This document shows positions 1 to 9,990 of a stretch of DNA of 64,000 nucleotides, one piece after another. The notes beneath the pieces were generated by a model. It saw nothing but the letters and a program-made list of their open reading frames with translations. It ran no database searches and was not told where the DNA came from. This DNA comes from Batillaria attramentaria (Eukaryota > Mollusca > Gastropoda > Batillariidae): the NCBI GenBank assembly GCA_018292915.2, contig JACVVK020000001.1, forward strand, positions 4,427,501-4,491,500, in the 5' to 3' direction. Position numbers and translations under genes: made by a program. How positions within the stretch are numbered: the stretch's first letter is position 1; each line of letters begins with the position of its first letter.

Positions 1-217
1 GTCGCACCGTTTTTGATATCACCCACACGAACGAACGAACTTCATTTCCCGATTTTCCTGTATTTTCCAACGGAACTGATTTAACCAAACAATGATTAAT
101 TTTCAATCAGCCGTTGTACAAAAATAAATAAATAAAAATAAAAAGACTACACAAAGCAAAGATGAAAAGAAATACAAGAAAAGAAACAAAATCAAAGATG
201 GCAAGGCTAAAATGGAG

Positions 218-391
218 GGTGGGTGGGTGGGTGTTTTGGGGGTTTAACGTCCTTTTCCACCACATAGGGTGATATCAAAGACGGGGCAACGATGAAAAAG
301 CCAGCACAAATATTTGGCCCCAGCCGGTATCGAACTCACGACCCAAGCATTAGAAGTCCAACGCTCTACCATTCGACCACCCCGGCTCCCC
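218..391 (-). mobile_element. SINE-1 copy 1, tRNA-derived, full length, perfect 12 bp TSD
   Basis: Read on the minus strand it starts with a tRNA-like head (GGAGCCGGGGTGGTCGAATGG, A-box-like, then a B-box-like GAGTTCGAT). A body follows with the conserved phrases TTTTTCATCGTTGCCCCGTC and TTTGATATCACC, and then a tail GGAAAAGGACGTTAAACCCC running into CAAAACACCCACCC. It is flanked by a perfect duplication GCTAAAATGGAG at 206-217 and 392-403, which fixes both ends. tRNA-derived SINEs are transcribed by RNA polymerase III and mobilised by LINE enzymes; that is family knowledge, not visible here. This is the reference copy for about twenty relatives in the window. Confidence 0.92.
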
Positions 392-767
392 GCTAAAATG
401 GAGCGGAGCAAGTGATAACGAAACAGTTCCTCACAGAAACCCGGTCCAGCAAAATTTCTGTTGCAAGTGCATGTTCGTTGATCGTACCGAGCGACGCCGG
501 GCTGACGAAATGACTGCGAAAGCGCACGTATGGGACCACTAAAAGTGGAAGTCGTTCCTATTCTTGGCAGCACAGGCAATGGCAATTCACCATGCATTGC
601 CCCCAGACCGCCCAGTGTCGTGCAGCGAAAAACTTGGTCGTCTGTAGCTCGTCGAAATACTTCACAACGAGGCTGTCTTAGCAACGGAACTGCTTACTCC
701 TACTAGTTCACTCTCCCTTAATATCCAACCCTGAAGCCGAATGATTCATCCCCAGTCCCTGACAAAG

Positions 768-941
768 GGGATGGGTGAGTGTTTGGGAGTTTAACGTCCT
801 TTTCCACCACGTATGGGTGATATCAAAGACGGGGCAACGAGGAAAAGGCCAGCACAAATATTTGGCCCCAGCCGGGATTCGAACTCACGGCCCGAGCATC
901 GAAAGTTCAACGCTCTACCATGCGGCTATCCCGGCTCTCCA
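768..941 (-). mobile_element. SINE-1 copy 2, full length, 10 bp TSD
   Basis: This copy has the same tRNA-like head, body and GTTAAACTCC tail as the copy at 218-391, in the same orientation. A direct repeat CCTGACAAAG at 758-767 and 942-951 flanks it. The anticodon-region equivalent and the B box are intact enough to be read (GTTCGAATCCCGGCT on the minus strand). Confidence 0.9.
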
Positions 942-1187
942 CCTGACAAAGAATTTCTGCAGAATTCTTGAAGCAGACTGTTTAACTGCGCCAAAAACAT
1001 TCATACAAGACCAGCAAAACCATTAGTTTGAGTAAAAACTGGAAAAAAAAAATACATGAGCATAGAATATTGAGTGGTGGTATTTGAGAGCACCTTTGTC
1101 CAGTATGGCTGAATTGATAAGAGTTCCATCGGTGATGATGAGTCAGTGGTAGACATCTTTAGTCGATGTTATCACGGGGTTGAAACA

Positions 1188-1925
1188 AAATGGATGGGCG
1201 TGTTTCCAGTGCTATGCCGCTCCAGATCCATTGCTTCGTCAATCAGCGGGTTCCCACGCCATAGCACCGCGGTTTTCCACATTCAAAACGTCGTATTCAC
1301 CGGAAAAACACTTTCGATTTTCAATTGTCGGTTAGAACGATTTGAAGGGGCCGTTTAAGAACCAGAAACCGACTTGTACTAATACCTTGCTACAATCTGG
1401 GCCCGCATGTAAAAGTCGAGGTTAGGGATTTTAGCCCAGGGTTAGAGTCTAACCTCGAACTAACCTAGCTCTAGGGTTCATTTTTCTGTTGTTTATTTTG
1501 TTTAACCAGGAAGCGGGTCCATTCCACCTTGGTGCCTATGACGTCGGGGTTAGGGAGTTTAGCCCCGTGTTAGAGTCTAACCTCCAACTAAACTAGCTCT
1601 AGGGTTAAATTCTCTGTTGTTTTTTTGTTTGTTTGTTTTAAATCAGGAAGCGGTTCCATTCCACCATGGTGCCTATGACGTTAGGGAAGGATTTTTTCCT
1701 TACCTTTCTTCGCTTCCTTTTTTTAAAATTTAATTTTGTTTTGGGGTTTCCTTTGTCCTAGTCTGGGTTAGGCCCGTAGCCGTGGGTTAAAATTAACCTT
1801 GAGTTTTACATGCGGGCCCTGAGGATGTGTATATACTCATGTTTTAAAATAACGGCTTTAGGTCAGAGCAATCGTCGTCGGAACTTTTGAAGCGGTATAA
1901 CTGACAGAGAAAGGTCGTCCATTTT
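1188..1925 (+). mobile_element. TIR element family W, copy 1, split by an M element
   Basis: The left part (1188-1398) and right part (1821-1925) are continuous in relatives at about 11770-12042 and 15636-15950. In those relatives the phrase CTACAAT..GAAGATGTGTAT runs uninterrupted, so 1399-1820 is a later insertion. The ends form an imperfect inverted repeat (ATGGATGGGCGTGTTTCC on the left; a diverged complement ending GGTCGTCCAT on the right), as in a MITE. Net length is about 316 bp and there is no coding capacity. Confidence 0.6.
1399..1820 (+). mobile_element. TIR element family M (MITE-like), copy 1, inserted in W
   Basis: It starts GGGCCCGCATGTAAAAGTC and ends with the complement, TTTTACATGCGGGCCCT, so it has terminal inverted repeats. 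Inside is a direct duplication of about 130 bp: the block starting GGTTAGGGATTTTAGCCC near 1420 recurs near 1548. Copies at 1963-2235 and 2741-3039 have the block only once, so the duplication is private to this copy. There is no open frame of note. The sequence does not settle a superfamily. Confidence 0.75.
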
Positions 1926-1962
1926 GATTATCCCCCCTGTTTGTGAAGCTGTGGCGAAGCTC

Positions 1963-2235
1963 AGGGCCCGTATGTAGAACTCGAGGTTAATTCAACCCAC
2001 GGCTACGGCCTAACCCAGACTAGGACAAAAGAAACCCCAAAATAAAATTAAATTAAAAAAAGGAAGCGAAGAAAGAAAGACAAAAATCCTTCTATAACGG
2101 TATAGGCACCTTGCTGGAATGGACCCGCTTCCTGATTTAAAAAAAAAAAAATTAACCCTAGAGCTAGTTTAGTTCGAGGTTAGACTCTAACCCGGGGCTA
2201 AACTCCCTAACCCCGACTTTTACATGCGGGCCCTG
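1963..2235 (-). mobile_element. TIR element family M, copy 2
   Basis: This is the reverse orientation of the copy at 1399-1820, with one instead of two internal blocks. It begins AGGGCCCGTATGTAGAACTC and ends TTTTACATGCGGGCCCTG. The interior holds CCTAACCCAGACTAGGACAA, an A-rich stretch, and GGTTAGACTCTAACCC. It lies about 140 bp from copy 1 in the opposite orientation. Confidence 0.75.
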
Positions 2236-2419
2236 ATAGCCGCATCGGACATCAGCCATAGACTGGTTCATTTTCCAAAATTAATGTCCGATCACTTTAT
2301 TACCAATGCGGACACAATTATTATTTTTGCACCACAGTGCACAATGTTTAAGACACATTTCCCTTTATTATAGCAACAAGGAGATTGTGGTGTGGTGGAC
2401 ACCAGTAAACAAACAGGTT

Positions 2420-2599
2420 GCGGGTGGGAGTTTGGGGTGTTTGGGGGTTTAACGTTCTTTTCCACCACATACGGGTGATATCAAAGACGGGGCAACGATG
2501 AAAAAAGCCAGCACAAATATTTAGCCCCTGCCGGGGTACGAACTCACGACCCGAGTATTGAGAGTCCAGCGCTCTACCATTCGGCCACCCCGGCTCCCC
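2420..2599 (-). mobile_element. SINE-1 copy 3, full length, 9-10 bp TSD
   Basis: It matches the other SINE-1 copies throughout, including GGAAAAGAACGTTAAACC near the tail and TCGTACCCCGGC in the B-box region. The flanks share AAACAGGTT at 2411-2419 and 2600-2608. It sits between two M elements. Confidence 0.88.
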
Positions 2600-2740
2600 A
2601 AACAGGTTAGGACCAGTGAAGTAAACCACACACACAACAACGTACATCACAGCTAACATTAAAGTTAACGCCACCCAGTGATTTCTGAAAAAAAAAATAG
2701 TGTTTCAGTATTCGAAACCTGTATGCAGCTCTGTAAATCT

Positions 2741-3039
2741 GAGCCCACATGTAAAAGTCGGGGTTAGGGAGTTTAGCCCCGGGTTAGAGTCTAACCTCGA
2801 ACTAAACTAGCTCTAGGGTTAAAGTTTCTATTTTTGTTGTTGTTGTTGTTGTTGTTGTTTTAAATCAGGAAGCGGGCCCATTCCAGCAAGGTGCCTATGT
2901 CGTTATAGAAGGATTTTTGTCTTTCTTTTTTCGCTTCCTTTTTTTAAATTTAATTTTGTTTTGGGGTTTCTTTTGTCCTAGTCTGGGTGAGGCCCGTAGC
3001 CGTGGGTTAAATTAACCTCGAGTTTTGCATACGGGCCCT
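2741..3039 (+). mobile_element. TIR element family M, copy 3
   Basis: It starts GAGCCCACATGTAAAAGTC and ends GTTTTGCATACGGGCCCTG. The ends are inverted repeats with a few changes. The interior is collinear with copy 2 read on the other strand and has an expanded (TTG)n run near 2835-2862. Confidence 0.72.
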
Positions 3040-3042
3040 GTT

Positions 3043-3660
3043 GATATCCGTTGAGCCTTCCTTATCCCATCCGATTTCTGTTTATAAGTTCAAGTTCAAA
3101 CAACTTCATAATGTCCTATTACAAACAAATTTGTCTTCGGCCAGGGACAAAATAGCGATTTTAGAAGTGATGTTGTCTGACCATTTTGCGCTGGGCCATT
3201 TGTGCTCCGCTTTGTAGTTCTGCCGCATGAGCGTTCGATTACAAGAATTTAGCTTTCGATTTTTGCGTTGCGTGAACACTGAGTCGCATGCAGCCCTTAA
3301 TGCCTTTTCGGTGTAGAGGGTTTATACATCTGAATCAATTCTTTTTGGTGCTCCCGGTTCTCGCGGGATAACACAGCCTCGGACCTCTTCATAATTCTAC
3401 CTGTCTACCTGTCCTCATTACTAACTGTCCCCCACCCCCACCCGACTATCGACACGAAAAACTATAGGCCGTAGGACTATCGACACCTAGGACAATTGAA
3501 ATGTTAGAACCCCCCTTTCCCCTCCCCCACCCTATTGCCCTTGTGCTGTATCGACCAACATTGACGCTGAACGTTGCGGTATAGATACCACGAGAATGTC
3601 AAAGGTCTGAGATTTTTGTCTCACTGTTGCCTTCAGCTACAAGCATTTTTTCCCTCTCTG
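3043..3660. other. No recognisable feature
   Basis: Mixed-composition unique sequence. I see no long frame, no SINE boxes and no internal repeat. It has short C-rich tracts near 3428-3440 and 3510-3530. Confidence 0.5.
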
Positions 3661-4743
3661 TTAAAGATCTAAGCGCCCAAGGAAAAGCTTTCCGAAGTGT
3701 GAAAACATTTTACAGAGTCGACCGTGCAAGCACAGTCAACTCTGTCACAGTTGCAGAGTTTTCAGCGTCCCTGAAACCCCAATAAAAGCCAAAGGCAGCC
3801 TGATTCACAGCTCAGTTTGCGTTTTGACACTGAGCGAGAAAGATCGTGCAGCACTCAACACCCCGGGGCTGGACACTGTAGCGATGTGTCTCGCTCACTG
3901 ATCAAAAGCCAAATAATAGAGAGAGATAGCAAGCGTTCGTCGGCCAACCTTCGTCGGGATTCCCCACAATTTTCGCCGACTGCGCATGCGCGCATATTGA
4001 AGAGCCGACGAGCATCCGTATCTTCGTCGTAAAAACAGGCTGAAATCCGAAGATGAGTTCGTTCGCTATTTCTTGTCTTTTTCTTAGAGGTTTGAAGGTT
4101 TAAACTGAGTTTTACTTTGTTTTGAACATCATATTTATTGACCGATATGATCTTTCGCATCGGTAACGGTACGGCGCTTGTACATTTTGGCCTGTGAAAT
4201 GGGTACCATTTTTGGCAAGTTTGATCTACCATGATGGTAAACATCGCACAAGTGACCTCCCTTGTCTCTCGTCAACCTGTGAAATGTCGGGATTTTTTTT
4301 GCAGGATAGGTACAAAAAGTATTCGATTCAGTGTGCTCTTACTTTTGCTTCCGGCTGATAAACACTAATGTGTTGATGTAGAAGACACTTGATAGCATGC
4401 ACGAGTACAAACAATTTATTGAAAAAACAATGACTCATACAGATCGAGTGAAGGGACACCATTCTGTCGCGAACGCGTACCGCCGACGAAGGCCGCTGCT
4501 ATGCTACAGATTTGTGCGCGCGTCTTCGGCTCCTAATCACGTCATGAAACGACGAAGAATGTTAGCCGACGAACGCCTGCTATCTCTCTCTAATGTCACG
4601 GCAAACTCGTGCACTGGTTTTATAAGGGTCCCCGAAGCGCTGAAAACTCTGGAACTGTGACAGAGTTGACTGTGCTTGCACGGTTGACTCTGTAATTTTT
4701 TTCACACTTCGTAAAGCTTTTTATTTGAAGCTTAGATCTTTAA
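3661..4743. repeat. Long inverted repeat element, arms of about 270-350 bp
   Basis: The left arm begins TTAAAGATCTAAGC at 3661 and the right arm ends with its complement GCTTAGATCTTTAA at 4742-4743. Inward, both arms carry ACCGTGCAAGCACAGTCAAC (3722 region on plus, 4680 region on minus), then CAGAGTTTTCAGCG, then AGAGAGATAGCA and GCGTTCGTCGGC. The arms have diverged with small indels. The spacer, about 4031-4470, has no useful frame. It could be a fold-back or long-TIR DNA transposon, or an inverted duplication. I see no TSD, so the class is open. Confidence 0.7.
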
Positions 4744-4892
4744 GGTCGGTAGGTAGACTGTGATTTGTCGGCACGGACCGATTTATTTATTTATTTATTT
4801 ATTAGGTAGGCGGTGATTTGCTGGCACAGGTCAGTTGTGTATTGCGCTACAACTGATACTGAACCAAACTATTCTTTCTAATTAAATTTTGT

Positions 4893-4923
4893 GTGTGGGG
4901 GGGGGGGGGGGAAGGGGGTAATA

Positions 4924-4967
<44 letters not shown>

Positions 4968-4982
4968 GGGGGGGGGGGGGGG
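4893..4982. repeat. Poly-G and (GT)n compound tract
   Basis: A run of G, then (GT)n from about 4926 to 4964, then another run of G. Low-complexity DNA. Confidence 0.95.
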
Positions 4983-5145
4983 TGATGGGATGCTGGTATG
5001 ATTTTCAAAACCGTAACGGACCAGAAGGTTTTGAGGGAAATTCGTTTTTTCGTCTTTCCGACGCCTCAGCATGCTGACAGTCTTTGAAGAGAAACTAGGT
5101 AAGATAAACAGAAGGTTTTTTGTTTTGTTGTGTTTTGCGTGTGGG

Positions 5146-5172
5146 TGTGGGGGGGGGGGAGGGGAGGGGGGT
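5146..5172. repeat. G-rich tract
   Basis: Runs of G broken by single A or T bases. It could form a G-quadruplex, but this is composition only. Confidence 0.6.
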
Positions 5173-5627
5173 TAAGGGCAGTGCTTTTTTTCTTCAAAAT
5201 TGTTTTGGGTCTAGATGTGTCGCTCACATGTGCCAGGAAATCGGACAACCAACCTTCTTCTTTCTCCCAACCAACCAACCAACCAGCCAACCAGCAAAAC
5301 CAAATCATCTCAGCAGCGGCCCGATTTAGTCTCTGAGGGAGTGTCCAAGGGTCACAGATAATGACGGGATCGGGGGGCTCGGTTCGTGAAACTGTTTCGG
5401 GCCGCGCGTGCACTGGCCTCGGTCCGGGGAGAAAATAATCATGCAGATTAGGGCTGGCCGAAGTAGACCGCCGCTCTCTCCTTCGTTTTCATTCCCACAC
5501 TGATCCAATTTCTAGCGTCCAGCCCAGCCGGCCTTCTCGGTGCGGAGTGTCTCAGTATAGTTTCTATGGAAATCATCCTTCGCCAGATATAATTGCGGTA
5601 CTGGTGAAGGAAACTAGGAAAGTGTTT

Positions 5628-5658
<31 letters not shown>

Positions 5659-5906
5659 AAATTGCAGCCAGTGATTGCATCAGCGAAAAGTACGACTCAA
5701 TTGCCCGCTTTGGGGAGTTCACTAGTTTTGCCCCTCTCAGTTTCAGTTACTCTTCAATTACTATGCGTTCATTGATATTTATAAATTGTTTTGCGGAAAG
5801 GTGAATGTTTTATAAATGTAAAATTTAAATCTATGCAGAAATTACCTTCCTCAGTCTGGCCTTCATTAATGTTGAAGAGCCCCCATATTGTCATTGTATA
5901 ATCCTG

Positions 5907-5908
<2 letters not shown>

Positions 5909-5972
<64 letters not shown>
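5909..5972. repeat. (GT)n microsatellite
   Basis: About 32 uninterrupted GT units. Confidence 0.97.
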
Positions 5973-5974
<2 letters not shown>

Positions 5975-6005
5975 GGGAAGTAAGTAAATCTGAGAGCGCT
6001 CCCTA
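5973..6005 (+). repeat. Single end of the fold-back family seen at 42622-42694
   Basis: GGGGAAGTAAGTAAATCTGAG followed by AGCGCTCCCTA matches one arm of the short fold-back element at 42622-42694. It directly abuts the (GT)n tract, so only half of the element is visible here. Confidence 0.5.
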
Positions 6006-6288
6006 AATGTAGGAGATGTTTGCATTGTATGCCATTGGACAAAAAGTCCGCCTTGCCCTATATTGGCTACAAGCCACAGTGGAGGTGGGGGTGGGGGTGG
6101 GGATCTACCATCCTACCGCTGAAACGTCTAACAGATCTTAGGGTATCTCACCATTCATAGGGCCCCCATTCCCCTCCCACCGGGATGAAAATGGTCGGTA
6201 CAACCAAGGCCATATGAATTGGTGATTTTAGGCGCTCACGACCATATCAGTACATATATAATTTATCATGGATTCTCACTACAGGATA

Positions 6289-6392
<104 letters not shown>

Positions 6393-6430
6393 AGCGCTTT
6401 TTCCGGTGTATACATCCATATGTATATTTA

Positions 6431-6500
6431 CTGGAAAGCGCCTTGAGCCTAGTTCGCTGGGAAGACTACGCTGTACCAGAATCATTTATCATTATTGTGA
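6431..6500 (+). mobile_element. LINE-like 3' tail fragment
   Basis: GGAAAGCGCCTTGAGCCTAG and the following AT-rich end resemble the 3' untranslated end of L2/CR1-type LINEs, as at 31785-31877 and 48834-49020. It is short, so this is tentative. Confidence 0.35.
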
Positions 6501-6762
6501 TAGCCTGTAAATGTCGCTGACTTGAACTTCAAGACGGGTTTCAGGTATTCTCTTCGCGCGTGACACAGTGAAACCTGAAGTTCTGCACGAGAACTGAATT
6601 CATCATGGATTCTCAACTGTTCTTCGCGTCAGCAAATTTTCTTTCAGAAACGCTTGTCTCAGATGTTGTTTTGAGCTTTTGGCTCTGTCTGTCTCTCTGT
6701 CTGTCTCTCTCTCTCTCTAATTATATAAGAGTGACCTAGACGCTAGAAGCCTTGACTGGAAG

Positions 6763-6905
6763 AAGGGAAGGGAGGGGGTGGGTATTTGGAAGTTTAACGT
6801 CCTTTTCCACCACATAAGGGTGATATGTGGCCATAACTGGGACTCGAACTCACGACCCGAGCATTGAGAGTCCCACGCTCTACCATTCGGCTATCCCGGC
6901 TCCAC
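6763..6905 (-). mobile_element. SINE-1 copy 4, internally deleted
   Basis: The tRNA-like head and GTTAAACTTCC tail are present, but about 40 bp of the body is gone. GATAT joins directly to GTGGCCATAACTGG, so the GTTGCCCCGTC block is lost. The flanks share GACTGGAAG at 6754-6762 and 6906-6914. Confidence 0.82.
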
Positions 6906-7295
6906 GACTGGAAGGAGGCATACCCGATTCAAATGAAAACAAAGCAAAACAACAACAACAATAACAACATAATAAAAATGAAAACCGGACGCGCACGCAC
7001 ACACAAACGCACAACCCACCTACAACCTATCTAAACACGATTTCACGCAGGTAGGAATATAGACAAGTTAAAAGCCGACATCTTTCCAGTAACTCTTCTT
7101 AACTCTGAAATCGTGCGCTTGTTTCGCGCGGACTAGCAATTTAAAGTTGCACCTATTGACTGTGTTCGCGTGAAACTTTAATGTGGAGCAGGGGTCGGTA
7201 AAGCAGTGGTCGGGTTGTCACTATACGCGGGAAGTGAGTTCCAGCACAACAACGTCTCAAAAGCGGAACGGGATAATTCCATCTTTGCTAAGCCG

Positions 7296-7520
7296 ACTTG
7301 TGTTTGGCTCGTGAGTGTGCCTGTACGCTGTCTTGGTGATTAGTACAGCTCTTAATGCAATACAATGTTGTTTATACTTTGGGCGAGCGGTCGAACATTC
7401 AAATTCTACTACGACTGTTGTTACACTAGTGGAGCTCTCAGTGTGGTCGCCGCGTCATCGAGTACACTTCTGCTGGCTCAGTGCCAGCATTAGTGACGCT
7501 GTCACTGTGCAGGTGTCTAT
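7296..7520 (+). repeat. Dispersed repeat family Z, copy 1
   Basis: It shares CTGTACGCT, then GATACAATG-like and TGTTTA-ACTTTG, then CGAGCGGTCGAA-ATTCA-ATTCT, and later CTTCTGC-GGCTCAGTGCCAGCATT, with a minus-strand copy at 44650-44900. A looser copy is at 36205-36475. An open frame of 187 codons (7315-7878) overlaps it, but the three copies do not keep the frame, so I do not call it coding. No TSD is seen and the class is unknown. Confidence 0.55.
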
Positions 7521-7974
7521 AAGTGGTGTGATGATAACAGGTAATAACACAATAACAGGTCAGGACGATCTGTGGCATAGTGGACTTTGCTCATGTAACG
7601 TCCGTCTCAGACTTCTCACCACTTCTGATCATCCCAGGCGCAGGCCATCTGTAAAGCTTACCCGGCCGGCGAGGGTGTCTGTTCTGCCTTTGTCTCTTGG
7701 CACAAAGTGCCCTGGGCAGTGGATCCAAAGAAGCGTTTGTAGGCGAATGCTTTTCATTGCATGTCGTCTCAACGTTCACGCACATCGACGCAGCACTTCG
7801 TTCCACGCGTTCACACTCCCGCACACACATCAAGTGTGCAGGCTAAAAATCCCACGTTCATCTTTCGAAGACGAGTAGGCTGTGGCCGGTGGCGTGGTAA
7901 ACAGAAATACTGTCGCACGCACCAGAGTGAATAGCAGGGTGGAGGTTTGCACATAACGTAGCGCTTATCGGCAG

Positions 7975-8247
7975 CAGGCTTTCACAACTTCGTCCTCCAG
8001 CCTGCGGCGCCATTCAGTAGAAATGGATATGTGCTCCGAGGAAAAGTCTGCCATACCATGCCATACCATACCATACCATACCAAGTCTACCATACCATAC
8101 CATACCATACCATACCATACCATACCATACCATACCATACCATACCATGCTTTCACAGCTTCGTCCTCCAGCCTGCGGCGCCTTGAGCATTTCAGTAGAA
8201 ATGGATATGTGCGCCGAGGAGAAGTCTACCATACCATACCATACCTC
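7975..8247 (+). repeat. Two copies of a LINE-like 3' end, each with a (CCATA)n tail
   Basis: The block CTTCGTCCTCCAGCCTGCGG, then GCGCC, then CAGTAGAAATGGATATGTGC occurs at about 7985-8052 and again at 8158-8227. Each is followed by repeats of CCATA (8050-8149 and 8228-8247). A retroposon 3' end with a short tandem tail, duplicated in tandem, explains this. Long frames here are by-products of the pentanucleotide repeat. Confidence 0.6.
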
Positions 8248-8414
8248 CAGAGACCGACTAATCCTCCTTGGCATTAACGGCGATTGGCGGCCATTCTAGA
8301 TATCGATAAACTGTTTAGTCCGACCCTCCCAAGTACCTGCCCAGGCTCTGGCCCGCGCGGATATAATGGGCGCAAAAACATCGGATGAGACCGGATACCA
8401 CTGATTCGGCCCCC

Positions 8415-8770
8415 GCGGTGTTCAAGTTTGCTGTCACAAGACTGCGCGCGTGTTCTGGTCAATCGAGGGTGCATGTACTACATGTACCAATTTCCAGTGT
8501 CTCCGATTGATACTGCACTGATTTGCTGTGTCATGCGTGTGTCCTGATCAATCGAGGGTAAATTATGTACTGCAAAGGACTTTGATGCTGCTGACAGGCT
8601 GTGTCATGCTTGTGGTCTGATCAATCGAGGAGGGTACATCACGCATATTGCCTGAGGTCGTATACACGGTTTCCAAGGTATGTGACTCCACGTGCGACTG
8701 ACAGGCCGCGTCATGGTTACGGCCACAAGACGGCGCGTGTGTTCTGATCAATCGACGGTACACGTACTGT
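8415..8770 (+). repeat. Degenerate tandem array, 4 units of about 75-125 bp
   Basis: The core TGATCAATCGAGGGTAC or a close variant recurs near 8456, 8543, 8617 and 8744. Each is preceded by a variant of GTCATGCGTGTG or CACAAGACGGCGCGTGTG and followed by a TGTACT-like end. Spacing is irregular, so units have lost or gained sequence. Confidence 0.6.
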
Positions 8771-9004
8771 CAAAGACGAGGGCCCGTATGTAAAAGTCGA
8801 GGTTAATTTAACCAAAGATCCTACAACCCTACAGGATCGTTGATTTAACCTCCGGCTACGGGCCTAACCCAGACTAGGATAAAAGAAACCCCCCCAAAAA
8901 ATTACATTTTAAACAAGATGGCCACTGACCAGCCCAATATGTTGTTTCCATTTAATCACCTGCTGTCGTCACGGTCGTTCTTTTGTAATGCCATGTATAC
9001 GGGA

Positions 9005-9006
<2 letters not shown>

Positions 9007-9080
<74 letters not shown>

Positions 9081-9113
9081 CACACACTCTCTCTCTCTCT
9101 CTCTCTCTCTCTC
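9007..9113. repeat. (AC)n then (CT)n microsatellite inside X1
   Basis: About 36 AC units to 9078, a short break, then (CT)13. In X2 the same site is a (GA)n(GT)n of different length, so the tract is an old part of the element that has drifted. Confidence 0.95.
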
Positions 9114-9392
9114 AATGGAAACAAGTGACCGGGCTTGTCAGACCAATCTTGGTTTTGGAAGAGAGACGTCAAGTTGTTTTCTTTGAAATCTATGACGTTT
9201 TCCTCATTGGGATGACGCATAATACATTTGACGTAATAACTTTGACTCGGATACAATTCTTGCAATGAAAGCAGCCCCATGAAAATTGAAGTGTTGCTGC
9301 TGCGCAGTGTAAAGATCGAATTTATACCGGCTCAATGTGTTGAACAGACAAGTCTGCGCGGCGAACGTTTTTTCACTATGTGTTATGTCTGC

Positions 9393-9458
9393 TGCGCGCG
9401 CGCGCACACAGACACACACAGACATACGCGCGCGCGCACGCACGCACGCACGCACGCA
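9393..9458. repeat. (GC)n / (CGCA)n tract inside X1
   Basis: CGCGCG runs, CACACAGACA repeats and (CGCA)n in series. The corresponding tract in X2 is at 41836-41918. Confidence 0.9.
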
Positions 9459-9894
9459 GACTTGCGCGAGCCGCGTTTGTGCATGTGCTCTATTGAGACC
9501 TATGTGGTGTTCTCTCACTCTACTATGCTCTTGAGTGAGAGTCAGTGGGAAAAACAAAGCTCACTACATCAATGAAACTCCCGCTTTCCCCGTCTACAAA
9601 TAGAGAACTTCCGAAAAGTGACGACACACCCCCACGTCAATCAAACATGACGTCGGCAAACTGACGCTGATACAGTTTTGCGTCAGTGCGCGTGTGCCTT
9701 TTCTGCGATGTTTGTGAGGCGTGTGGCTTGTGTAAAGGAAATGTGCTTCGAGTACAAATTTTCGAGTCAACTGACGACAACGGCTGCAGTGAATTTTTCT
9801 AATTTTTTTGTATATTTTTTATGGCACCCCAGGCTCATTATCTATGCAAATAAAAGCGACACAAAAGGGACAGAAACCACTTAACTTTGACAAA

Positions 9895-9940
9895 GGACGG
9901 CACAGGTCGACGTTTCGGCTTACGCCTTCTTCAGGACATC
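9895..9940 (-). ncRNA. Hammerhead-ribozyme-like core, minus strand
   Basis: This is the mirror copy of the plus-strand core, guaranteed by the perfect palindrome: CTGAAGA at 9934-9928, GAAA at 9916-9913 and GTC at 9911-9909, read on the minus strand. Two opposed cores in one insertion are unusual. Confidence 0.48.
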
Positions 9941-9944
9941 AATT

Positions 9945-9990
9945 GATGTCCTGAAGAAGGCGTAAGCCGAAACGTCGACCTGTGCCGTCC
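9945..9990 (+). ncRNA. Hammerhead-ribozyme-like core, plus strand
   Basis: CTGAAGA at 9951-9957 fits the conserved CUGANGA. GGC/GCC at 9959-9961 and 9966-9968 closes a GTAA loop (stem II), with one extra A before it. GAAAC at 9969-9973 is followed by GTC at 9974-9976, a permitted cleavage triplet. GAC at 9977-9979 can pair with GTC at 9948-9950 (stem I). Stem III would be only 2 bp, as described for Penelope-element hammerheads, which act as dimers. The fold is by eye only. Confidence 0.5.

Noticed and set aside
218..391. tRNA genes at the tRNA-like heads of the SINEs
   Set aside because: The heads have A- and B-box-like motifs but do not fold with a proper acceptor stem and anticodon arm by eye. 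Each continues into the SINE body and is flanked by a TSD.
3661..4743. LTR retrotransposon
   Set aside because: The long repeats are inverted, not direct, and the spacer is under 500 bp without coding sequence.
7315..7878. 187-codon plus-strand frame with a hydrophobic start, considered as a membrane protein
   Set aside because: It overlaps dispersed repeat Z; the other Z copies do not keep the frame, and no motif or splice context supports it.
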